DNA from: Bacilli bacterium
GTDB taxonomy: Bacteria > Bacillota_I > Bacilli_A > RF39 > UBA660
Length of the DNA: 14,249 nucleotides
Direction of reading: 5' to 3'
NCBI GenBank assembly: GCA_024698845.1
Contig: JAILQR010000119.1
Span: 1-14,249, forward strand
Shown: piece after piece, positions 6,132 to 11,454 of the stretch
Position numbering within the stretch: the first letter of the stretch is position 1
How the letters are laid out: every line of letters begins with the position of its first letter
Translations under genes and position numbers: made by a program
The notes under the pieces: model-generated
What the model was told of the DNA's origin: nothing
Databases searched by the model: none
What the model saw: only the letters and a program-made list of their open reading frames with translations

Positions 6132-6159
6132 AGATTTCACAAAATTGAAATCTTTTTTT
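6130..6159 (+). terminator. Terminator of the small basic protein gene
   Basis: Stem AAAGATTTCA (6130-6139) and TGAAATCTTT (6146-6155), loop of 6, T-run 6153-6159. The stop codon 6129-6131 overlaps the base of the stem. Confidence 0.85.
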
Positions 6160-6180
6160 ATTTATTTAAATTATTACACA

Positions 6181-6189
6181 TGATATAAT
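6181..6189 (+). promoter_or_regulatory. Extended -10 promoter of the 77-residue gene / mscL / uppP unit
   Basis: TGA followed by TATAAT (6184-6189). The -35 is weak (TTTATT, 6161-6166, 17-base spacer). The start would be near 6196, so the leader is about 15 bases. Confidence 0.65.
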
Positions 6190-6210
6190 TATCATGAAAG
6201 GGATGTTGGT

Positions 6211-6444
6211 ATGTGGGTTATGTCTCAAAATAAGGAGAAGGTTCTTAACTGTTATAGCTTTAATGTTATAAGATACTATGCACAAAAAGGTTTTAAATTT
6301 GCTATTGTTGGTGAATTTGCACACAATTTTTGGGGCGGATCTGAAGCAGTTTTAGCATTATATCCAACTAAGGAAGATGCAGTTAAAGATCTTGAAAAAC
6401 TCAACAAAAGTTTAACGAAGGGAGAAAAAATATTTAAGTTCTAA
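6211..6444 (+). CDS. Conserved-looking small protein upstream of mscL, unknown function
   Basis: 77 residues, not recognised. It is soluble in appearance, with an aromatic, Gly-rich centre (YYAQKGFKFAIVGEFAHNFW, 22-41) and a predicted helix at 54-68 (KEDAVKDLEKLNKSL) before a basic end. ATG 6211 is chosen because GAAAGGGA (6196-6203) lies 7 bases upstream. ATG 6220 is also in frame but further from any Shine-Dalgarno. Its stop is 2 bases before mscL, and the only visible Shine-Dalgarno-like tract for mscL (6417-6424) lies inside its 3' end. The two are therefore co-transcribed and probably translationally coupled. A functional link to osmotic stress is possible but unproven. Confidence 0.75.
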   Translation: MWVMSQNKEKVLNCYSFNVIRYYAQKGFKFAIVGEFAHNFWGGSEAVLALYPTKEDAVKDLEKLNKSLTKGEKIFKF

Positions 6445-6446
6445 TT

Positions 6447-6836
6447 ATGAAAAAGATGGTTAAAGAATTTAAAGAATTTATCAGTAAGGGTAATGTTATT
6501 GATTTAGCTGTAGGTGTTGTTATTGGTGGTGCTTTTGGTTCAATCGTAACTTCATTAGTTAATGATATTATGATGCCTTTAATTGGTGTTATTCTTGGTG
6601 GTATTAATTTTTCTGGTTTAACTTTCCATGTAAAAGATGCAACTATTTATTATGGATTATTCCTACAACAAGTTGTTAATTTCATAATTGTTGCTTTCTG
6701 TATCTTTACTTTAATTAAGTTCATGAATAAACTTAATAGAAAGAAAGAAAAAGAAGAACAAAAAGAAGCTCCTAAAAAGAGTGATGAAGTTCTTTTACTT
6801 GAAGAAATTAGAGATGTATTAAAAAAGAGAAAATAA
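6447..6836 (+). CDS. mscL: Large-conductance mechanosensitive channel MscL
   Basis: 129 residues. MscL forms a pentameric pore in the cell membrane that opens under tension and releases solutes on hypo-osmotic shock. The N-terminal KEFKEFISKGNVIDLAVGVV is diagnostic, with TM1 at about 17-46 (IDLAVGVVIGGAFGSIVTSL), a short outer loop (about 50-70), TM2 at about 72-95 and the cytoplasmic helix RKKEKEEQKEAPKKSDEVLL then EEIRDVLKK. The family length is about 120-140. It begins 2 bases after the preceding stop and has no nearby Shine-Dalgarno, so translation is probably coupled. ATG 6456 (M4) is an alternative start. Downstream is a weak hairpin, then uppP. Confidence 0.96.
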   Translation: MKKMVKEFKEFISKGNVIDLAVGVVIGGAFGSIVTSLVNDIMMPLIGVILGGINFSGLTFHVKDATIYYGLFLQQVVNFIIVAFCIFTLIKFMNKLNRKKEKEEQKEAPKKSDEVLLLEEIRDVLKKRK

Positions 6837-6846
6837 TCTCTTTTTT
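6821..6846 (+). terminator. Weak AU-rich hairpin after mscL
   Basis: AAAAAAGAGA (6821-6830) pairs with TCTCTTTTTT (6837-6846), with the stop codon in the loop AAATAA. Only the four GAGA/TCTC pairs (two of them G-C) are strong. It may terminate only partly, which would leave uppP as a lower-level distal gene because no promoter for uppP is visible. Confidence 0.5.
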
Positions 6847-6875
6847 AAATGAATATAAATATTTTAGGTGATAAT

Positions 6876-7703
6876 ATGATAATTGAAATAATTAAAACTA
6901 TAATATTTGGTATTGTTGAAGGAGTTACTGAATGGCTTCCTATAAGTAGTACTGGTCACATGATTTTATTAGATAAGTTTATGAAACTTAATGTTAGCCA
7001 TGAATTCTGGAAAGTATTTTTAGTTGTTATTCAACTTGGAGCTATACTAGCTGTATGTACTATATATTTTAAGAAGTTAAATTTCTTTCTATATATGAAA
7101 AATAATAAAGCTAAATTTAATAACTCTATTAATATATGGAAGAGAATAGTGGTTGGTTGCATGCCTGCTGCTATACTTGGATTTTTACTTGATGATTACT
7201 TAGACAAACACTTTTACAACTTTCCAACTGTAGCTTTAATGTTATTTATTTATGGTGTTTTATTTATTATTGTTGAAAACATGGTTAAAGATAAAAATAC
7301 TAAATATAATGATGTAGCAAAAATGCCTTATATTATTGCTTTATATATTGGTTTATTCCAAGTTCTAGCTTTAATACCTGGAACATCTAGAAGTGGGGCT
7401 ACTATATTAGGAGCTTTACTACTTGGTACAAACAGATCTGTTGCAACTGAATATACATTTTATCTTGCTATACCTGTAATGTTTGGTGCAAGTTTATTAA
7501 AGATAGTTAAATTTGGTTTTGCTTTTTCATCAAAAGAAATAATTATCTTACTAGTAGGAATGTTAGTTGCTTATATAGTATCAATTATTGTAATTAAATT
7601 CTTACTTGGCTATGTTAAGAAGAAAGACTTCAAACCATTTGGTTATTACAGAATTGCACTTGGAATTTTATTGATTTTATATTATTTATTAGCTATTAGA
7701 TAA
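6876..7703 (+). CDS. uppP: Undecaprenyl-diphosphatase UppP (BacA)
   Basis: 275 residues; an integral membrane phosphatase that recycles undecaprenyl pyrophosphate, the lipid carrier of peptidoglycan synthesis, and confers bacitracin tolerance. Both signature regions are intact: EGVTEWLPISSTGHM (E15, E19, S24-S25, H28) and PGTSRSG (168-174, R172). About eight hydrophobic segments follow the family pattern. An in-frame ATG exists at 6849, but AGGTGA (6866-6871) lies 4 bases before ATG 6876, and starting there gives the usual family N-terminus. It follows mscL after a weak hairpin, in an envelope-related cluster. A strong terminator ends the unit. Confidence 0.96.
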   Translation: MIIEIIKTIIFGIVEGVTEWLPISSTGHMILLDKFMKLNVSHEFWKVFLVVIQLGAILAVCTIYFKKLNFFLYMKNNKAKFNNSINIWKRIVVGCMPAAILGFLLDDYLDKHFYNFPTVALMLFIYGVLFIIVENMVKDKNTKYNDVAKMPYIIALYIGLFQVLALIPGTSRSGATILGALLLGTNRSVATEYTFYLAIPVMFGASLLKIVKFGFAFSSKEIIILLVGMLVAYIVSIIVIKFLLGYVKKKDFKPFGYYRIALGILLILYYLLAIR

Positions 7704-7722
7704 TTATCTAATAGTTTTTTTT
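7693..7722 (+). terminator. Terminator after uppP
   Basis: Stem CTATTAGAT (7693-7701) and ATCTAATAG (7706-7714), loop AATT, then eight T (7715-7722). It contains the uppP stop codon (7701-7703). Confidence 0.87.
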
Positions 7723-7748
7723 ACATTTTTTTAATATAGTGTTATAAT
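7720..7748 (+). promoter_or_regulatory. Promoter of the tetR-hydrogenase operon
   Basis: TTTACA (7720-7725), a 17-base spacer and TATAAT (7743-7748), with TGT before the -10. The -35 overlaps the end of the uppP terminator T-tract. Start expected near 7755. Confidence 0.78.
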
Positions 7749-7783
7749 GGAAACATAAGTTACCGTAGGGGAGGTTTGAAAAT

Positions 7784-8332
7784 ATGGCAAGTACAGTAAC
7801 ATTATCAGTAGAAGATGTTGTTGCAAGAGCAAAAGCAATTGTTGCATCAAAAGGATGGGAAGAGCTAAATGCTAGAGGTCTTGCTAAAGAATTGGGTATA
7901 TCAACTAAACCTTTATACAGAATGTTTAAAGGTATGGATGAGATTAAAGATTTAGTTTATGAAAGTATTTATAAGTTTTATGATGAATTCGTAACTAGCA
8001 GAATTGATAAAGATAAAGCATTAATAACTTTATGTGTTGCTTATATCGAATTTGCTCAAGAACATAAAAACTTATTTAAAACTTTATTCTTATCTAATAA
8101 TTTAAGTTGGAAATCAATTGATTCTGTATTAGATGAAAAATGGAATCAATCAGCGATTATTAATTTAGTAAATAAACATGGATATACATTCGATAGTGCT
8201 AAAGTATTATTTATGCACATTTGGTTATATTCAAATGGACTTGCAACATTACTAGCTACTAATGATATGCATTTAGATAGTGATGAAATTGTAAAAAGAA
8301 TTGTAACTGTATATAAGGATTTAATTAAATAA
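7784..8332 (+). CDS. TetR/AcrR-family transcriptional regulator
   Basis: 182 residues. The N-terminal HTH is typical: VVARAKAIVASKGWEELNAR then LAKELGISTKPLYRMFKGMDEI (helix-turn-helix about 31-50, with LYRMF in the recognition helix). The all-helical C-terminal part (60-182) is the ligand and dimerisation domain; the ligand is unknown. Strong Shine-Dalgarno AGGGGAGG (7767-7774), 9 bases before ATG. Its stop codon overlaps the start of the hydrogenase gene (TAATG, sharing base 8332), so the two are in one operon and translationally coupled. It probably regulates itself and the hydrogenase, either in response to a metabolite or redox state; this is inferred from linkage. Confidence 0.9.
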   Translation: MASTVTLSVEDVVARAKAIVASKGWEELNARGLAKELGISTKPLYRMFKGMDEIKDLVYESIYKFYDEFVTSRIDKDKALITLCVAYIEFAQEHKNLFKTLFLSNNLSWKSIDSVLDEKWNQSAIINLVNKHGYTFDSAKVLFMHIWLYSNGLATLLATNDMHLDSDEIVKRIVTVYKDLIK

Positions 8333-9540
8333 TGAAAAGAGAAAGAGTAGAATTTGGGGAAAATCCATGTCTTACAAGAATTGAAGAAAAATGTAAGCGT
8401 TGTGGTAACTGTGTGAAAACTTGTGAGAGTATTCATAATATGGGTGATAGTTGTATTAGATGTGGCCAATGTATATTAACATGTCCATTTGGAGCTATAG
8501 TTCCTAAGTATGATTATCAAAAAGTATTAAATTATCTAAATGATACTGATTATACAGTAATAGTATCTATTGCCCCTGCATCAAGAGTATCTTTAATTGA
8601 AGAACTAAAAACAAATAATAGTGATCCAACTAAACATTTAGTTGGTGTTCTTAGAAAACTTGGTTTTGATTATGTTTATGACATTGCATGTGGTGCAGAT
8701 GTAACAACAATAGAGGAAAGTATGGAATTAATTGAAAGAATCAAAGAACATAAATTTCCTTTGATGACTTCTTGTTGTCCTTCTTGGAAAAAATATGCAA
8801 AAGAGACAGGATTAGATAAGTATGTTTCCTCTACAAAGTCTCCAATAAAAATGCAAGGTTACATGATAAAGAATTATTTATCCAAATACATTGATTATGG
8901 CGATAAAGTTATAAATGTAATATTAATGCCATGTGTTAGTAAAAAAGAAGAAATACTTGATTCAAGTGATATAGATATTGTTATTACTACTAGAGAATTA
9001 CTATATATGATTGATGAGGCAAAAATTGATTTAAATAATATAACCGAATCGGATTTTGATTCTCTTGCAGGTAGTGCTTCATCAGCAGGAATAATATTTG
9101 GCACTAGTGGTGGAGTATTAGAATCAGTTATTAGAACTACATACTATTTAATGAATAATAAAAAGTTAGATAGTAGTAATATAAATAAGTGTTTAGATAA
9201 TAATAACTTTTATGAAGAATGTGTTTATGATCTTGGTAAAGTTAAATTAAATACTTGTAAGGTCTGTGGAATGAAGAATGTTCAAAAACTAGACTTAAGT
9301 AAATATCATTTAATAGAAGTTATGGCTTGCCCTGGTGGTTGTATAAATGGTGGTGGCCAAGTTCTTGTTCCTAATAATAAGTTAGACGAAATAAGAAATA
9401 AAAGATCACAAGACTTAGTAAATATTGATATAAAATCATCATTTAAAAATAGTTATGAATCTAAAGAAGTATCTGATTTGTATAAATACGATATAGGTAT
9501 GCCAGGATCTGGTAACGCAAATAAAAAATTACATAATTAA
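8332..9540 (+). CDS. [FeFe] hydrogenase, monomeric, two [4Fe-4S] plus H-cluster domain
   Basis: 402 residues; reversibly reduces protons to H2, with ferredoxin as the likely electron partner. The N-terminal ferredoxin domain has two clusters (C21, C24, C27, C31 and C41, C44, C47, C51). The H-cluster domain has all three signatures: TSCCPSW (146-152; C149 ligand, C148 the expected proton-relay Cys), MPCVSKKEE (199-207; C201) and EVMACPGGC then INGGGQ (329-343; C333 and C337). FGTSGGVLES (256-265) also matches the family. This is the small M2-type architecture without extra N-terminal clusters. There is no signal, so it is cytosolic. AAGGA at 8315-8319 is within tetR and the start overlaps the tetR stop. 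Maturases HydE, HydF and HydG are required but not in the window. The catalytic set argues for a true enzyme rather than a sensory homologue. Confidence 0.93.
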   Translation: MKRERVEFGENPCLTRIEEKCKRCGNCVKTCESIHNMGDSCIRCGQCILTCPFGAIVPKYDYQKVLNYLNDTDYTVIVSIAPASRVSLIEELKTNNSDPTKHLVGVLRKLGFDYVYDIACGADVTTIEESMELIERIKEHKFPLMTSCCPSWKKYAKETGLDKYVSSTKSPIKMQGYMIKNYLSKYIDYGDKVINVILMPCVSKKEEILDSSDIDIVITTRELLYMIDEAKIDLNNITESDFDSLAGSASSAGIIFGTSGGVLESVIRTTYYLMNNKKLDSSNINKCLDNNNFYEECVYDLGKVKLNTCKVCGMKNVQKLDLSKYHLIEVMACPGGCINGGGQVLVPNNKLDEIRNKRSQDLVNIDIKSSFKNSYESKEVSDLYKYDIGMPGSGNANKKLHN

Positions 9541-9567
9541 AAATGTTTTTAATCTTAATATAATTAG

Positions 9568-9576
9568 TGTTATAAT
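9568..9576 (+). promoter_or_regulatory. Extended -10 promoter of the CPHC thioredoxin-like gene
   Basis: TGT followed by TATAAT (9571-9576). The -35 is poor (TTTAAT at 9548-9553, 17-base spacer). Shine-Dalgarno AGGAGG is at 9584-9589. Confidence 0.68.
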
Positions 9577-9595
9577 AACTATCAGGAGGGAAATA

Positions 9596-10204
9596 ATGAA
9601 GAAAATAGCAAAATTAATGTTAGTTCTTGTTGCTTTATTTACTTTAACATTAACTGCTAACGCAGCTAAAGATAAAGAAACTAAAACAGAAGACAAGAAA
9701 GTAACTTTATATTTATTCAGACAAACTGGATGTCCACATTGTGCTGATGAACTGTTATATTTAAATAAAAATGCCAAAAAATATAATGGTAGATTAGAAA
9801 TTGTTGTATTTAATATTTTTGATGGAAAGAATAGTGATTTAGCTTATATGGCTGCTAAAGCTGTTGGAGTTGAATACGAAGGAGCTCCATTTAATGTTAT
9901 AGGTAAACAACATTTTACTGGTTATGCTGATTCTATTGAAGCTGATTTTGAAGAATTCTTAGAAAATGGAATTAAAGCAAAAGAAGAAGATGTAGTTGGA
10001 AAATTAATTTCTTCTGGAAAATATGAAGATTTAAAATCTACTACTGTTGCTGAAGCTATTGAAGAAGAAAAATTAAATTCTAGTGAAGCTGAAGAAGAAT
10101 CAAATGATAAAAAAGCTAGCGATACAGTTATTATTTTAATTATTGCAGCTGTTGTAGCTTTATCAATTGGATCTTTAGTTTATTATTCTAAAAAAGAAAA
10201 CTAA
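9596..10204 (+). CDS. Membrane-anchored thioredoxin-like CPHC oxidoreductase
   Basis: 202 residues. Signal peptide at 1-23 (MKKIAKLMLVLVALF... ending ANA), a thioredoxin-fold domain at about 34-125 with active site C46-P-H-C49 (the DsbA-type dipeptide PH), a likely cis-Pro loop at GAPFN (P98), an acidic region (157-170) and a C-terminal membrane helix at about 177-197 with the KKEN tail inside. The expected role is thiol-disulfide chemistry on the outer face of the membrane. Redox direction is not decidable, though CPHC favours an oxidase. The Shine-Dalgarno AGGAGG is 6 bases before ATG 9596. It has its own promoter and terminator, but it directly follows the hydrogenase with no strong terminator between, so partial read-through is possible. 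Confidence 0.87.
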   Translation: MKKIAKLMLVLVALFTLTLTANAAKDKETKTEDKKVTLYLFRQTGCPHCADELLYLNKNAKKYNGRLEIVVFNIFDGKNSDLAYMAAKAVGVEYEGAPFNVIGKQHFTGYADSIEADFEEFLENGIKAKEEDVVGKLISSGKYEDLKSTTVAEAIEEEKLNSSEAEEESNDKKASDTVIILIIAAVVALSIGSLVYYSKKEN

Positions 10205-10207
10205 AAT

Positions 10208-10241
10208 AAAAATATCTACTTTTTAAAGTAGATATTTTTTT
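10208..10241 (+). terminator. Terminator after the thioredoxin-like gene
   Basis: Long AU-rich stem AAAAATATCTACTT (10208-10221) and AAGTAGATATTTTT (10226-10239), loop TTTA, T-run 10235-10241. Confidence 0.87.
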
Positions 10242-10247
10242 ATGCAC

Positions 10248-10279
10248 AAAAAAATTACTTCTTAATTAAAGAAGTAATT
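10248..10279 (-). terminator. Terminator of the DUF308-like gene
   Basis: Minus-strand hairpin: AATTACTTC and GAAGTAATT (10253-10261 with 10271-10279). Seven A on the plus strand (10248-10254) give the U-tail. The stop codon (10262-10264) is in the loop. Unlike the other convergent pairs, each strand here has its own terminator. Confidence 0.82.
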
Positions 10280-10759
10280 ATATAGATTAATTGTAGCACT
10301 AACAATTAAGAATGCTCCAACTACAACTAGTAATATATTAGATACTAATATACAGTACATTCCAAATCCTATTAAGATAATACTTAGAACTAAGAATTGT
10401 ACAAATTTTTCTTTTACCTTGAATGATAAAGCTAATGTTGATAATCCGTTAAAAATTAACCATAAACCAATAATCATTCTTAGTGTTACTTCAATAGTGT
10501 GTCCTAATATAAATAATAGAACTCCAAGAACTATTGCGTAAACACCTAAGCTTATATTTCCTTCTTTTTTAGTTAGTTGTTTACTAAATATATTATATAG
10601 ACCAATGACTAATGCGATTGCTCCGATAATATAACAAGTATATACAACTATATCATTATTATTTGTTAGAAGCATACATCCTAAAACTAATGTTAAGAAG
10701 TTTAGTAATAGCGGTGTTTTCTTCTTTTTTTCTGGATTTATAATTAAATCGTTTTTCAT
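10262..10759 (-). CDS. DUF308/HdeD-like six-helix membrane protein
   Basis: 165 residues; six hydrophobic helices separated by short loops, with the Gly-rich internal repeats (VLGCMLL, IIGAIALVIGLYNIF, VLGVLLFILG, IIGLWLIFNGLS, VVGAFLIVSATINLYNYF) typical of DUF308 proteins. Function unknown; the family is named after acid-stress HdeD. The first 15 residues are basic (KNDLIINPEKKKKT), placing the N-terminus in the cytosol. The frame opens at GTG 10768 and has ATG 10765, but the Shine-Dalgarno AGGTGA (10765-10770, minus strand) overlaps both and lies 5 bases before ATG 10759, the chosen start. It is divergent from the HAAS gene. Confidence 0.8.
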   Translation of the reverse strand: MKNDLIINPEKKKKTPLLLNFLTLVLGCMLLTNNNDIVVYTCYIIGAIALVIGLYNIFSKQLTKKEGNISLGVYAIVLGVLLFILGHTIEVTLRMIIGLWLIFNGLSTLALSFKVKEKFVQFLVLSIILIGFGMYCILVSNILLVVVGAFLIVSATINLYNYFFN

Positions 10760-10776
10760 TTTCATCACCTGGTTAT

Positions 10777-10806
10777 ATTATACCTGTAAATTAATATAAT
10801 AATCAA
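10777..10806 (-). promoter_or_regulatory. Promoter of the DUF308-like gene
   Basis: Minus strand TTGATT (10806-10801), an 18-base spacer and TATAAT (10782-10777). Confidence 0.7.
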
Positions 10807-10822
10807 TACTCTTTTTCCCTTA

Positions 10823-10845
10823 TATATGTTATAATTTTACATATA
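10823..10845 (+). promoter_or_regulatory. Extended -10 promoter of the HAAS gene within an inverted repeat
   Basis: TGT followed by TATAAT (10830-10835). The -10 sits in the 9-base spacer of a perfect 7-bp inverted repeat TATATGT (10823-10829) and ACATATA (10839-10845). This layout would suit a repressor operator, and its ATGT...ACAT ends resemble PadR sites, although those normally have an 8-base spacer. No regulator gene is adjacent. Confidence 0.5.
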
Positions 10846-10859
10846 ATATAGGTGATACT

Positions 10860-11375
10860 ATGAATAAAAAGGAATTTGAAAAATATTTAAATGACAAATT
10901 ATGTTTTCTTGTTGATAACGTAAGAGTGCAAGAAGTATCAAAATATATTGATGTTATTAACAACTATACTAATATGGGTCAAACTGAGGAAAATGCTGTA
11001 GCATCTTTTGGAAATGTTGATGATCTTGTTATGGCTATTTATTTATCTCATGGTTTAGATTACAAAAAGCTTGCTGGTGGTAAGTTATCAGGTAAAGGTA
11101 TTAAAATAGCATTTGTTAACTTCTTTAATATTATTTCTGGAAAAGATAAGAAACTTGCTAGAAGTTCATTATTCTACTTTATTTATATAATTTTATTATG
11201 TATTTTACTTAAAATAGTATTTATAATGGTTAGAGATTTAGGCGCTCAAATACTTGGAGGTTCACTTGGATCTGGTTTAGCTGATAAAATTTACGGAACA
11301 GCATTTGATGTTTTATATGTTATAGCAGCAATAGTATTGTTCTTTAAGTTATTCACAAAGAGATTCGCAAAATAG
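10860..11375 (+). CDS. HAAS-domain (DUF1700-like) membrane protein
   Basis: 171 residues. The N-terminal 1-66 (MNKKEFEKYLNDKLCFL, then YIDVINNY...GQTEENAVASFGNVDDL) matches the HAAS/DUF1700 helical domain: a short helical bundle with a late S-F-G-x-V-D-D-L turn (the family's LGdP-type motif). Two membrane helices follow at about 103-124 and 149-165, with a Gly-rich loop between (GAQILGGSLGSGLADK). HAAS proteins usually lie beside PadR regulators and are thought to help sense envelope stress; no PadR gene is present here. The Shine-Dalgarno AGGTGA (10850-10855) is 4 bases before ATG. It is the only gene here ending in TAG. Confidence 0.78.
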   Translation: MNKKEFEKYLNDKLCFLVDNVRVQEVSKYIDVINNYTNMGQTEENAVASFGNVDDLVMAIYLSHGLDYKKLAGGKLSGKGIKIAFVNFFNIISGKDKKLARSSLFYFIYIILLCILLKIVFIMVRDLGAQILGGSLGSGLADKIYGTAFDVLYVIAAIVLFFKLFTKRFAK

Positions 11376-11395
11376 ACTACAACGTAGTCTTTTTT
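11374..11395 (+). terminator. Terminator after the HAAS gene
   Basis: Stem AGACTAC (11374-11380) and GTAGTCT (11384-11390), loop AAC, T-run 11390-11395. The stem starts within the TAG stop codon. Confidence 0.87.
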
Positions 11396-11396
11396 C

Positions 11397-11425
11397 TTGC
11401 ATTAATTTATTTTTTGTTGTATTAT
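11397..11425 (+). promoter_or_regulatory. Promoter of typA
   Basis: TTGCAT (11397-11402), a 17-base spacer and TATTAT (11420-11425), immediately after the preceding terminator. Start expected near 11432. Confidence 0.65.
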
Positions 11426-11454
11426 CTTTTGGTAATTCGTTTGGAGATGAAGGC

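Noticed and set aside
8146..8469. Antisense open frame across the tetR/hydrogenase junction
   Set aside because: Low-complexity Thr/Ser/Phe product opposite two well-supported genes; no promoter or Shine-Dalgarno.
9534..9556. ATTAAAAA/TTTTTAAT hairpin after the hydrogenase as a terminator
   Set aside because: Only A-T pairs, a tiny loop and no U-tail after the stem; too weak to call.
10842..10847. Second TATAAT upstream of the HAAS gene
   Set aside because: No TGn and too close to the Shine-Dalgarno; the TATAAT at 10830 is the better -10.
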